64,000 nt of DNA from JAAELZ01 sp965209105 (GTDB lineage Bacteria; Pseudomonadota; Gammaproteobacteria; Arenicellales; Poriferihabitantaceae): NCBI GenBank assembly GCA_965209105.1, contig CBDBQB010000006.1, positions 1 through 64,000 on the forward strand, given 5' to 3'. Below the pieces are notes generated by a model that did not search any database, was not told where the DNA came from, and worked only from the letters and a program-made list of their open reading frames with translations. The translations under genes and the position numbers were made by a program. Shown here one piece after another: positions 52,271-61,004 of this stretch. How positions within the stretch are numbered: position 1 is the first letter of the stretch; every line of letters starts with the position of its first letter.

Positions 52271-53536
52271 TTAAGCGTTTAGCGCCTCAAGCGCTGCCAA
52301 CCGCACAGATAAACTCAAAGCCTGTACTGCTGTTTCGATTTCCTCAAGGTTCGGAAATGATGGCGCGATTCGAATATTCGCGTCGTTTGGATCGTTGCCA
52401 TAGGGGAAGGGTGCACCCGCAGCGGTGAGTTTTACGCCGATTTTGGCGCAGAGTTCAATCGCGCGTTTCGCCGAGCCCATTTTCATATCAAGGCTGGTGA
52501 AGTAGCCGCCCCGAGGTTTTGTCCAGTGGGCAACTTCTGTGCCGACCAACGATTGACTGAGGACTTCATCAACTTTGGCGAACTTCGGACGCAGTAAGGC
52601 CGCGTGTTTCGTCATATGTGTTTTCAATGCCGCCAGGTTCGGGAACAGGGCGAGGTGACGAAGCTGGTTAATTTTGTCTGGGCCGATGGCTTGTGCGCCG
52701 ATAATCTTCTTTGCGTAAGCAATATTCTCGTCGCTGGAGGCAAACACTGATACGCCCGAACCGGCGAAGCTGATTTTTGATGTTGAGGCAAATACATAAG
52801 CTCGATTGGGGTTGCCCGCGTCCGAACAGGCCGTAATGATTTCTTTGACCGTATCCAATTCGCCGTCAAAATAATGCTCGGTGTATGCATTGTCCCAAAT
52901 AATGCGAAAATCATCCGCCGCGGTTTTCATATTTGCAAGACGATCCACGGTTTTGTCAGAATAGCTTACCCCAGTGGGATTACTGTATTTGGGAACACAC
53001 CATACTCCCTTGATCGATGGGTCTGTTGCGACCAGCGATTCGATTTGATCCATGTCTGGGCCTGACGCTGTCATATCAATGCGGATTGAATCCAGGCCGA
53101 GTGTCTGTGAGGCAGAGAAATGTCTATCATAACCTGGACTTGGACATAAGAATTTGGCCGGCTTATTCCGCCAAGGTTCAGACGTCTCACTGACACCGAA
53201 GAGGCAGGCGCGCGCAAGCGCGTCAAACATCAGGCTCAAGCTGGAATTGCCGCCGACGATTATTTTCTCAGCCGAGATATCTAGCATTTCAGAGAACAAA
53301 GCCTTCATTTCTGGAAGACCATCCAAGCCGCCGTAATTCCGACAATCCGTACCGTGGGTATCGGTAAATTCGTTAATGGCGAGCAGGCCGTTGGCCAAAT
53401 CCAACTGCGCCGAACTTGGTTTTCCTCGGGTCATATCAAGGTTTAATTTTTGTTCTGCAAGGTGCTGATAATCCTGAAGAAGCTCGGTTATCAGGGCAGC
53501 GATTTCCTCACTTGAAAGCTGGGCGTACGGTTTCAT
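52271..53536 (-). CDS. Class I aminotransferase (PF12897-type aspartate/alanine aminotransferase)
   Basis: The 421-aa pyridoxal-phosphate enzyme belongs to the group of aminotransferases that includes Corynebacterium AspT. Landmarks are LDMTRGKPSSAQLDLANG near the start, NYGGLDGLPEMKALFSE, VGGNSSLSLMFDAL, WCVPKYSNPTGVSYS, IIWDNAYTEHYF and the Schiff-base lysine in FASTSKISFAGSG. Aspartate is the likely amino donor by family, but alanine or others remain possible. It is a single gene, divergent from nothing close; tatD follows upstream in the same direction at 53577. Confidence 0.88.
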   Translation of the reverse strand: MKPYAQLSSEEIAALITELLQDYQHLAEQKLNLDMTRGKPSSAQLDLANGLLAINEFTDTHGTDCRNYGGLDGLPEMKALFSEMLDISAEKIIVGGNSSLSLMFDALARACLFGVSETSEPWRNKPAKFLCPSPGYDRHFSASQTLGLDSIRIDMTASGPDMDQIESLVATDPSIKGVWCVPKYSNPTGVSYSDKTVDRLANMKTAADDFRIIWDNAYTEHYFDGELDTVKEIITACSDAGNPNRAYVFASTSKISFAGSGVSVFASSDENIAYAKKIIGAQAIGPDKINQLRHLALFPNLAALKTHMTKHAALLRPKFAKVDEVLSQSLVGTEVAHWTKPRGGYFTSLDMKMGSAKRAIELCAKIGVKLTAAGAPFPYGNDPNDANIRIAPSFPNLEEIETAVQALSLSVRLAALEALNA

Positions 53537-53576
53537 TACTTAATAATTTAGCAGGCGATGGTTAGAGCCGAATATT

Positions 53577-54341
53577 TTAGCAGATGTTTAAGGCGTCAAG
53601 GCTGTTCTCAACGGTTGCTGAAGCGATAATCTCGCTGGGTTGATCAAGGATTTCTACCAAGGTCTCAAGTACCTCGGTCAAGCCCGCGGGTTCATTTCTT
53701 TGTTTGGATAGGCTGTGTACCGGCTGATCCGGCGCATCGGTTTCAATACAGATTGCACTGAGCGGGATTTGCGAGATGAGCTTGCGTAATCGAGTTGCCC
53801 TGGGGTAAGTAATTGCACCGCCAAAGCCGAGCTTTAAACCCTGATCAATTAGGCGCATCGCCTGCACATAACTGCCATTAAAGCTATGCACGATGCCGCG
53901 ACGAATTTGGTATTTTCTCAGACTCTGTATGACAGCATCGACGGCCTTGCGGGCGTGAAGAATGACGGGCAGATTATGATTTTTCGCGATATCGAGCTGC
54001 GCTTCAAAAAGTTGGCTTTGCTTGTCTCGATCAAGATCGCTGAGGTAAAAATCAAGCCCAGTTTCGCCGATTGCGGTACAAGGGTGGGTCTTGATCCATG
54101 TTTCGAGTTTTTCGCAGTCTGCAAGCGAGTGTTGATCGATAAAATAGGGGTGAATACCATAGGCGGGGAAGATACCTTGATATTGGCCGCTGAGTTGCTC
54201 AATTTTTGCCCACGATTGTTGGGTGGTGGCGGGCACTACAAACCGTTGAATACCTAAGGCCTTGGCTCGGTCGATCAGCGTCGATCGGTCTGTATCGAAT
54301 TGTGAAAAATCTAAATGTATATGTGAATCGATTAAATGCAT
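53577..54341 (-). CDS. TatD-family metal-dependent hydrolase
   Basis: The 254-aa protein has the TIM-barrel metal sites of TatD: DSHIHLDFSQF at the start, GIHPYF, AIGETGLDFYL, LPVILHARKA, GIVHSFNGSYVQA and CIETDAPDQPVHS. Relatives are 3'-5' DNA/RNA exonucleases or D-aminoacyl-tRNA hydrolase-like enzymes. The short stretch GGAITYPRATRLRKL matches the YjjV branch of the family. It reads in the same direction as the aminotransferase gene, 40 nt apart. Confidence 0.9.
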   Translation of the reverse strand: MHLIDSHIHLDFSQFDTDRSTLIDRAKALGIQRFVVPATTQQSWAKIEQLSGQYQGIFPAYGIHPYFIDQHSLADCEKLETWIKTHPCTAIGETGLDFYLSDLDRDKQSQLFEAQLDIAKNHNLPVILHARKAVDAVIQSLRKYQIRRGIVHSFNGSYVQAMRLIDQGLKLGFGGAITYPRATRLRKLISQIPLSAICIETDAPDQPVHSLSKQRNEPAGLTEVLETLVEILDQPSEIIASATVENSLDALNIC

Positions 54342-54489
54342 TTTTTACGTTAGTCCTATTAAGGTCGGATAAGCATGAATTGACCCTTCTTTTGGTGAAT
54401 CAAAACGCAGATTAATAACGGGATAGTGGAACTGCATTATTCAGGGTTCTGTGGGTAATCGCTTAAGGCTTAGTGTAGAATCCCATTTT

Positions 54490-55203
54490 ATGACATCCTC
54501 ACAAATGACACGAGTGATAAATTGGGTTGCGATGTTGATCGCAGTCTTTTTGCTCGCGGTGGTTGCGCAACATATTTATCAGCGCCATTTTGCTCAGCAA
54601 CTAGTGGGTGAGGACTTTCGCTTTGATGATCTGCCCGCGCAGTCGAAAGCACCACTCAGTACAGATATCAATGCCATCGTTAACCAGCATATATTTGGTC
54701 AATTGCCTAAAGCGCCGACCAAAGTGATGGTTAAAAAGCCCAAGCCTAAAACAGCACCCAAAACACGCTTAAATATCTCGCTGACAGGGATCATAAGTGG
54801 TGCGACCCCTGAAACTGGAATGGCGATGCTCGAAGTAGAGCGGGGTAAAACGCTGGTGGTTTCCGTGGGGGAAGAAATTGCTAAGACCAACGCCGTACTG
54901 CATCAAGTCTTACCGGGAGAGGTATTAATTGATCGCGATGGCGTCTTGGAGTCAGTCAAGATGGTGCGAAAAACACTTAGCCTTGCTCGCTTGGAGCCAC
55001 AAGACAACGGGGCACTGCCTCAGCCTTACATTGAACTCAATGACCCCGCCACTTTTGAGACAAACAGGCCAGTACGTAGACAAGAGAATCCTGAACCGCA
55101 AATTTTACCGCTCGAGGCGCGACAGCCCTCAAGAAATCGAAATAGGCAAGAGAAGGGTCCGATGGGGAAGCTGCCTGTGCCTCGCGCGTTAAAACGCTTA
55201 TAG
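54490..55203 (+). CDS. GspC-like type II secretion protein, orphan
   Basis: From the ATG at 54490 this is 237 aa. It has one membrane helix near the N-terminus (INWVAMLIAVFLLAVVAQHI) and the GspC homology region (NAIVNQHIFGQLPKAP, LNISLTGIISGATPETGMAMLEV, VGEEIAKTNAVLHQVLPGEVLIDRDGVLESVKM), which in secretion systems contacts the outer-membrane secretin GspD. There is no PDZ or coiled-coil domain; a basic, proline-rich tail of about 65 residues takes its place. The usual gspD neighbour is missing and pfkA is convergent. A GTG at 54451 could extend the start by 13 residues. Confidence 0.82.
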   Translation: MTSSQMTRVINWVAMLIAVFLLAVVAQHIYQRHFAQQLVGEDFRFDDLPAQSKAPLSTDINAIVNQHIFGQLPKAPTKVMVKKPKPKTAPKTRLNISLTGIISGATPETGMAMLEVERGKTLVVSVGEEIAKTNAVLHQVLPGEVLIDRDGVLESVKMVRKTLSLARLEPQDNGALPQPYIELNDPATFETNRPVRRQENPEPQILPLEARQPSRNRNRQEKGPMGKLPVPRALKRL

Positions 55204-55229
55204 GCGAACCGCCGCCTTACTTGTGGGTG

Positions 55230-56354
55230 CTAATCACCTAAGTTTGTTCCAACTCTGCGTGCAGCATTTATCCAAGGATGATCTGTTGGTACGCGCTTTT
55301 TAATTCCAGCGACTTCTTCTAGCGGCACAGGCACAGCCTGCATATTCCGGTAAGCGACCATCACGCCGTAATGTTCCTGATGAACCAAGTCTACCGCGGC
55401 AGAGCCCAAATGGGTTGCGAGAATTCGATCACCCGCCGACGGGGTGCCGCCCCGCTGTAGGTGGCCAAGTATTGATGTGCGTGATTCTAATCCTGTGAGT
55501 GTTTCCAGCTCTCGCGACAAGTTTAAAGTATTGTTGATGTGTACTTGTTCGTGTTCCTTTAGCTCAGTTTTTAGTTTCTTGCGTTCGGTTTTATCCTCCG
55601 CATTGGCAATTTCAATATTTAGATTTTCAACGGTTTTTGCTTGCGCTAGAGTGAGCGCGCCTTCTGCGACGGCCACAATACTAAAATGTTTGCCACTCAA
55701 GACGCGCCTTTTAATCGCGTCGGCAATGCTTTGGATTTGATAGGGGATTTCAGGGATTAGAATGACATCCGCACCGCCGGCCAAACCAGCCCCCAGGGTT
55801 AACCAGCCCGCATTGTGGCCCATCAGTTCTGCAACAATGATGCGATGGTGACTGTGCGCCGTGCTGTGCAAGCGATCGATCGCTTCGGTAGCGATGCCCA
55901 GTGCGGTATCAAAGCCAAAAGTCATATCCGTTCCCGCCACATCATTGTCGATGGTTTTGGGTAGCGAGATGACATTTAGACCTGCCTTTTTAAGGTGTAG
56001 AGCATTTTTTTGGGTACCTCCACCTCCGAGACAAATTAGGGCGTCAAGATGTTGCGATGTATAGGTTTCAACAATTGCATTGGTCATGTCCATCGTCTCA
56101 CCCCCAATGGACATCTTATGTGGCTTATCGCGGCTGGTGCCGAGGATGGTGCCGCCTTGGGTTAAAATGCCGGCCAAATTTTCGCTGTTGAGCGGAATCG
56201 ATTGGTTTTGCGCGATCCCTTTAAAGCCTTTTTCAAAACCAAGGACCTGCATATCGCCGTACGACAGCGCTGTTTTGCCCACTGCGCGGATCGCAGCGTT
56301 CAAACCAGGTGCGTCACCACCAGCGGTTAATATCCCGATATGTTTTTGGGGCAT
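55230..56354 (-). CDS. pfkA: 6-phosphofructokinase
   Basis: The 374-aa enzyme (start MPQKHIGILTAGGDAPGLN, ATG 56354, GGGA upstream) phosphorylates fructose-6-phosphate. Active-site stretches include GGTILGTSRDKP, ISLPKTIDNDVAGTD, AELMGHNAGWL and LGHLQRGGTPSAGDR. Two key positions are unusual: the loop that reads GGDG in E. coli is GGGG here, losing the magnesium-binding Asp, and PGTIDND is PKTIDND. Lys at that site is typical of pyrophosphate-using enzymes, whereas Gly in the first loop is typical of ATP enzymes. The phosphate donor is therefore uncertain. The reading frame extends upstream to 56468, but that part is not conserved. Confidence 0.9.
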   Translation of the reverse strand: MPQKHIGILTAGGDAPGLNAAIRAVGKTALSYGDMQVLGFEKGFKGIAQNQSIPLNSENLAGILTQGGTILGTSRDKPHKMSIGGETMDMTNAIVETYTSQHLDALICLGGGGTQKNALHLKKAGLNVISLPKTIDNDVAGTDMTFGFDTALGIATEAIDRLHSTAHSHHRIIVAELMGHNAGWLTLGAGLAGGADVILIPEIPYQIQSIADAIKRRVLSGKHFSIVAVAEGALTLAQAKTVENLNIEIANAEDKTERKKLKTELKEHEQVHINNTLNLSRELETLTGLESRTSILGHLQRGGTPSAGDRILATHLGSAAVDLVHQEHYGVMVAYRNMQAVPVPLEEVAGIKKRVPTDHPWINAARRVGTNLGD

Positions 56355-56459
56355 ACAAATTCCCGTGTTCAGTTGGTTGTTTGGTAAAATTAGTAATATC
56401 ACAGGCGCCGAATCAGCGCCACCCATACTCTTCTTATTTCTAAATATAGCTAAATCCTT

Positions 56460-57104
56460 GTGAATCACATTCCCGTTAGAAAATTCAACAAAATCCTTTT
56501 TAGTGTTTTGATCGCCTTATCTGCAACCATGGCTTCAGCACAAACAAGTGTCGATCATCTCAAACGGTTCTTAAGTGATATATCCGCCTATAGTGCTGAG
56601 TTTGATCAAGTGGTATTGGACGAAAACTTGCGACAAATCGACGATGCAGGCGGCACCTTAACTATTTTAAGGCCAGGATTGTTTCGTTGGGATTACTATC
56701 CACCCGCAGAGCAACAAATAATTGGTGATGGTGAGAAAGTTTGGATCGTTGATCTCGAACTCAAGCAAGTTATTGTGCGTGATCAGAAAACCTCCTTAGG
56801 CCAAACGCCAGCGATCCTTCTGGCAGGAGAAAGCGTTGATCTGAAGCGCTTTCAACTTGAAGACCGCGGTCAACAGGGGGCTTTAGAGTGGGTAAAGATC
56901 ATTCCAGAGTCCGAAGATTCGGGGTTTGATGACATACAAGTCGGCTTTATCGATGCGAAATTAAGCGCGATGATTCTGGTCGATAGTTTGGGGCAAACCA
57001 CCCGCATTAATTTCAAAAATGGTGTCGAAAACCCACCGTTGCCCGCGGATCAGTTTCGATATGTGCCGCCCGATGACTTCGATGTGATAGATGAAACGCA
57101 GTAG
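56460..57104 (+). CDS. lolA: Outer-membrane lipoprotein carrier protein LolA
   Basis: LolA (214 aa) carries lipoproteins across the periplasm from LolCDE to LolB. A signal peptide ends at MASAQ (residue 28); then come HLKRFLSDISAYSAEFDQVVLDE, GTLTILRPGLFRWDY, IIGDGEKVWIVDLELKQV and GFIDAKLSAMILVDSLGQTTRI, a full LolA fold. Translation starts at GTG 56460. lolA followed by rarA is the common order in gammaproteobacteria. Confidence 0.93.
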   Translation: MNHIPVRKFNKILFSVLIALSATMASAQTSVDHLKRFLSDISAYSAEFDQVVLDENLRQIDDAGGTLTILRPGLFRWDYYPPAEQQIIGDGEKVWIVDLELKQVIVRDQKTSLGQTPAILLAGESVDLKRFQLEDRGQQGALEWVKIIPESEDSGFDDIQVGFIDAKLSAMILVDSLGQTTRINFKNGVENPPLPADQFRYVPPDDFDVIDETQ

Positions 57105-57110
57105 GCGTTT

Positions 57111-58406
57111 TTGCGTGGCGTGAATACGCCGCTTGCGGAGCGTTTACGCCCCCAAACTCTCGCGCAAATACTTGGGCAGACGCATTTATTAAGCGTAGGC
57201 CAGCCCTTGTTCAACGCCTTGCAAGGCAAGGCTATTCATTCGATGATTTTATGGGGCCCGCCCGGCACCGGAAAAACAACCATCGCAAAAATTATCGGGC
57301 AGCAATCAGGCGCAGATTGGCACTCACTTTCTGCAGTTTCCAGCGGGGTGAAGGAAATTCGCAAAGTGGTCGAAGCCGCGCAGCAAAACGTGGCATTGGG
57401 GCGATCAACCCTGTTGTTTATCGATGAGGTACATCGATTCAACAAAGCGCAACAGGATGCTTTTTTACCCTATGTTGAAGATGGCACGATTTATCTGATC
57501 GGTGCAACCACTGAAAATCCAGCCTTTGAACTGAACAATGCCTTGTTATCGCGTACGCAGGTATACGTGCTTAAGCCGGTGAAAGAAAAGGCTCTTTTAT
57601 CCCTGATAGATCGCGCGTTGAAGGATGATTTAGCCTTGCTCGAGCTCGGCGTCAGCCTTGACCCTCAGGCAGGGGTGATGCTCGCGACCGCCGCGGATGG
57701 TGATGCCAGGCGGGCATTGGGATTTCTAGAGTCAGCCGCGGACATAGCCCATTCCACTGAGCAGAAAATTATATCGTTGGAACATGTCCGGGCGGTGATC
57801 AGCTCGCGAGTCGGGCGGTTTGACAAACGTGGCGATCATTTTTATGATCAAATTTCAGCCTTACATAAATCCGTCAGAGGCTCCAACCCAGATGCTGCGA
57901 TATATTGGTGTTATCGCATGCTGCATGCGGGTTGCGATCCCCACTACATTCTGCGCCGGGTACTTAGAATGGCCAGCGAAGATATCGGCAATGCGGATCC
58001 GCGTGCCTTGGGTGTCGTCTCTCAAGCTTGGGCGGCATTTGATCGATTAGGGGCGCCCGAAGGCGAGCTGGTGATTATTCAAGCGGTTATTTACCTTGCG
58101 GTGGCGCCCAAGAGCAATGCCAGCTACCTCGCGGCTAAACAGGCCTCGAAAGCTGCCAAAGAAACGCCTTCTGCCGACGTGCCTGTGCATTTGAGAAACG
58201 CACCGACTGCTCTGGCGAAATCAATGGATCACGGCAAGGCTTATCAATACGCGCACGACAATGTTGAGGGGTTTAGCGCAGGACAAAGCTATTTCCCCGA
58301 AGACATGGAGCAAGCGATATACTACGCCCCGGTAGAACGTGGTTTAGAAATAAAAATCGCAAAAAAACTGCGTGAACTGCGTGATAAAGATCGAACGAAT
58401 AAGTGA
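57111..58406 (+). CDS. rarA: Replication-associated recombination protein RarA
   Basis: RarA/MgsA (431 aa) is a AAA ATPase acting at stalled replication forks and in recombination. It has PLAERLRPQTLAQILGQTHLL, Walker A GPPGTGKTTIAKI, Walker B LLFIDEVHRFNKAQQDAF, sensor IGATTENPAFELNNALLSR and the C-terminal tetramer domain with YPEDM-like SYFPEDMEQAIYYAPVERG. Start is TTG 57111 or GTG 57120. It follows lolA after 6 nt. Its stop codon is the start of the left arm of an inverted repeat (58404-58416). Confidence 0.95.
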   Translation: MRGVNTPLAERLRPQTLAQILGQTHLLSVGQPLFNALQGKAIHSMILWGPPGTGKTTIAKIIGQQSGADWHSLSAVSSGVKEIRKVVEAAQQNVALGRSTLLFIDEVHRFNKAQQDAFLPYVEDGTIYLIGATTENPAFELNNALLSRTQVYVLKPVKEKALLSLIDRALKDDLALLELGVSLDPQAGVMLATAADGDARRALGFLESAADIAHSTEQKIISLEHVRAVISSRVGRFDKRGDHFYDQISALHKSVRGSNPDAAIYWCYRMLHAGCDPHYILRRVLRMASEDIGNADPRALGVVSQAWAAFDRLGAPEGELVIIQAVIYLAVAPKSNASYLAAKQASKAAKETPSADVPVHLRNAPTALAKSMDHGKAYQYAHDNVEGFSAGQSYFPEDMEQAIYYAPVERGLEIKIAKKLRELRDKDRTNK

Positions 58407-58563
58407 GACCTCAGCAACACTACAGCACAAGATAAAATGCCTAATAATTTCCAATCTTTTCACCAAAATATCGCGCAATAGCTCGCTATTACACTGCATT
58501 TTGTCAAAAATATTGAAAATATTATCTCATTTTCCTATGCACTTTAGCTATGCTGAGGTCTCA
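58404..58563. repeat. 160-bp AT-rich segment with 13-bp perfect inverted repeat ends
   Basis: TGAGACCTCAGCA at 58404-58416 is the exact reverse complement of TGCTGAGGTCTCA at 58551-58563. The inside is AT-rich with no gene. Twelve of the 13 bases also occur at 35115-35126. It could be a small non-autonomous element or simply the rarA terminator/crcB leader; no fluoride riboswitch core is seen in it. Confidence 0.5.
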
Positions 58564-58573
58564 AGTAAGTGAA

Positions 58574-58948
58574 ATGACAAACTTTTTGGCAGTTGCGCTG
58601 GGTGGCGCGCTCGGCTCAGTCGGGCGCTATGGGGTCGGTATCGTACTCAATCGAGCGACGTTTGGCGGTGTACCACTGGCCACGCTAAGCATCAATGTGG
58701 TCGGATCATTGCTGATTGGCTTGGTTTGGATGGTGTTACAACAACGCGGCGAAAATGACTCGCTTAACTTATTCCTGATGGTAGGGGTGCTGGGTGGCTT
58801 TACGACTTTCTCGACCTTCTCACTTGAAACTCTAAATTTGCTCGCAGCGGGCGAAATTGGCGGTGCCAGTATCAATATATTGGCGAATGTTTTTGTGTGT
58901 TTGGCGGCGGTGGCGATCGGTGTATCGCTGGGTCGCTTATTGGCGTAA
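58574..58948 (+). CDS. crcB: Fluoride ion channel CrcB/Fluc
   Basis: The 124-aa protein (ATG 58574) is a four-helix inner-membrane channel that exports fluoride. Family markers are FLAVALGGALGSVGRYGVG, PLATLSINVVGSLLIGL with the channel Asn, and GVLGGFTTFSTFSLET with the Phe-box. The reading frame extends to 58550, but the conserved N-terminus starts at 58574. No fluoride riboswitch is seen upstream. It lies between rarA and serS as in relatives. Confidence 0.93.
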   Translation: MTNFLAVALGGALGSVGRYGVGIVLNRATFGGVPLATLSINVVGSLLIGLVWMVLQQRGENDSLNLFLMVGVLGGFTTFSTFSLETLNLLAAGEIGGASINILANVFVCLAAVAIGVSLGRLLA

Positions 58949-58971
58949 TTTTTTTTAATCAATAAATTTAG

Positions 58972-60255
58972 ATGTTAGATCCAATACGGCTAAGAAAAGA
59001 GCTAGATGAAGTCGCGCGGGGTTTGAGTCGTCGCGGCTTTGATCTGGATAAAGCGCTGCTCACGCAATTAGAGTCGGAGCGAAAATCGTTACAAGGCGAA
59101 ACGGAGTCTTTACAAGCTCAGCGAAATCAAAGCGCGAAATCAATTGGTCAGGCAAAAGCCAAGGGCGAGGATGTAAAAGCTTTATTGGATGCAGTGGCGG
59201 ATATATCCACTGAACTTAAAGATAAAGAGACGCGGCTTTCGGCGCTCCAAACCAAATTAAGTGACTATTTATTGACCCTGCCAAATATTCCTGATCCGAG
59301 TGTGCCGCAGGGCAAGACAGAAGAAGACAATGAACTCATTAGCGAGTGGAGATCACCGAGTAAATTTGATTTCCCGCCCAAGGATCATGTTGATTTAGGT
59401 CATGATTTGGGGATGGTGGATTTTGAGGTTGCAGCGAAAATTGCCAGTTCAAGGTTTGTCGTCTTGCACAGGGATATAGCGAAAATGCAGCGTGCCTTGG
59501 TGCAGTATATGTTGGATTTACATACCAACGAACACAATTATGAAGAAGTTTACGTGCCCTATTTGGTCAATGCGGAGAGTTTGTTGGGCACGGGGCAATT
59601 GCCAAAATTTGAAGAGGACCAGTTCGCGACGCGCGATGAACCGAGCCTATATTTAATTCCCACGGCGGAAGTGCCCGTGACGAATATAGTTCGGAATGAG
59701 ATTATTGACGATGTGCAATTACCCATTAAACGCGTGGCGCACACCCCTTGTTTTAGGCGCGAAGCGGGGTCTTACGGACGCGATACGCGGGGCATGATTC
59801 GCCAACATCAGTTTGAGAAAGTTGAATTGGTTCAGGTAGTGCGCCCAAGTGAATCTTGGCAAGCGTTAGAGGCCCTAACCGCAGATGCGGAGCAGGTGCT
59901 GAAAAATCTCGAATTACCGTATCGTAAGGTCTGTTTGTGTACGGGGGATTTGGGCTTTTCCTCAACTAAAACCTATGATCTTGAAGTGTGGCTGCCGGGA
60001 CAGGATTGCTATCGAGAAATATCTTCGTGTAGTAATTTTGTGGATTTTCAGGCGCGTCGTTTAAAAGCCCGATGGAAGAATCCTGCGACGGGAAAGACAG
60101 AATTTTTACACACACTCAATGGCTCTGGTCTTGCCGTTGGTCGCTGCTTGGTTGCAGTGATGGAGAACTATCAGAATGAAGATGGTTCGATTCGCGTGCC
60201 TCAAGCCTTGCAGTCTTATATGGGTGGGCAAACGCTCATACTAAATCAGGCTTAA
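58972..60255 (+). CDS. serS: Seryl-tRNA synthetase
   Basis: SerRS (427 aa) charges tRNA-Ser. The N-terminal coiled-coil arm (about residues 28-105) that grips the tRNA long arm is visible, followed by the class II core: FEEDQFATRDEPSLYLIPTAEVP, motif 2 PCFRREAGSYGRDTRGMIRQHQFEKVELV and motif 3 TLNGSGLAVGRCLVAVMENYQ. Length and order are standard. A 23-nt gap follows crcB. Confidence 0.97.
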   Translation: MLDPIRLRKELDEVARGLSRRGFDLDKALLTQLESERKSLQGETESLQAQRNQSAKSIGQAKAKGEDVKALLDAVADISTELKDKETRLSALQTKLSDYLLTLPNIPDPSVPQGKTEEDNELISEWRSPSKFDFPPKDHVDLGHDLGMVDFEVAAKIASSRFVVLHRDIAKMQRALVQYMLDLHTNEHNYEEVYVPYLVNAESLLGTGQLPKFEEDQFATRDEPSLYLIPTAEVPVTNIVRNEIIDDVQLPIKRVAHTPCFRREAGSYGRDTRGMIRQHQFEKVELVQVVRPSESWQALEALTADAEQVLKNLELPYRKVCLCTGDLGFSSTKTYDLEVWLPGQDCYREISSCSNFVDFQARRLKARWKNPATGKTEFLHTLNGSGLAVGRCLVAVMENYQNEDGSIRVPQALQSYMGGQTLILNQA

Positions 60256-60259
60256 GCAA

Positions 60260-60970
60260 ATGGTGGCTGAAGGGCAGCGCACGGTACTGGTGACGGGAGC
60301 CAGTTCGGGAATTGGGCGGTCAGTCAGCCAAGCCCTACTCGACAAAGGCTATGCGGTGATCGGTATTTCTAGATCGATTAGCCCTAAACAGTTTCCGAAT
60401 GAAGCATTTACTGCTTTGCCCTGTGACTTAAGCGATGAGCTTGCCATTGAACAAGTGATCGTTCCACTACTTAAGAAACAGCCACTGTTCGCAGCGGTAT
60501 TCTGTGCAGGCACCGGCTATTTTGGAAATTTGGAGCAGCTCGAGCGCAAAAAAATGCGCGCCTTGCTCGAGATCAACTTAATAAGCCCAATGATGCTTAC
60601 CAAACTCATCGTGCCGTATTTTAAGCAGCGCAAAACCGGCCGATTGATCTATATTGGTTCTGAGGCTGCCCTACAGGGGGCGAAAAATGGCTCGGTATAC
60701 TGTGCATCAAAATTTGGCCTAAGAGGCTTCGTACAATCGCTGGCAGCTGAATGCCGCCAAGCAGGGGTTTGCGTCAGCCTGGTCAATCCTGGGATGGTGG
60801 ATTCGCCATTCTTCGATGCGCTATCGTTTCAGCCGGGTGATGACCCAAGCAATGCGATTCAGGTTGAGACTGTCGCTCAATATGTTGCCATGATCATGCA
60901 AACTGATGCCAATACCGTGGTCGAGGAAATTAACCTTTCGCCACGGAATAAGGTGATCCAAAACAAATAG
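60260..60970 (+). CDS. Short-chain dehydrogenase/reductase
   Basis: The 236-aa protein has the NAD(P) motif VLVTGASSGIGRSVSQAL, the catalytic Ser in IYIGSEAALQG, and the Tyr-Lys pair in GSVYCASKFGLRGFVQSLAAE. It belongs to the classical SDR family; substrate is unknown. It starts 4 nt after serS and is probably co-transcribed. The NAG motif is replaced by FCAGTGYFG, as in some sepiapterin reductase-like members. Confidence 0.88.
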   Translation: MVAEGQRTVLVTGASSGIGRSVSQALLDKGYAVIGISRSISPKQFPNEAFTALPCDLSDELAIEQVIVPLLKKQPLFAAVFCAGTGYFGNLEQLERKKMRALLEINLISPMMLTKLIVPYFKQRKTGRLIYIGSEAALQGAKNGSVYCASKFGLRGFVQSLAAECRQAGVCVSLVNPGMVDSPFFDALSFQPGDDPSNAIQVETVAQYVAMIMQTDANTVVEEINLSPRNKVIQNK

Positions 60971-61004
60971 GCACAAACTAACTAGCTGAGTGGGGTCTTA
61001 AAGG

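Noticed and set aside
58407..58573. Possible fluoride riboswitch before crcB
   Set aside because: The conserved GGNGATGG and CTGATGGCTCC-type elements are not present.
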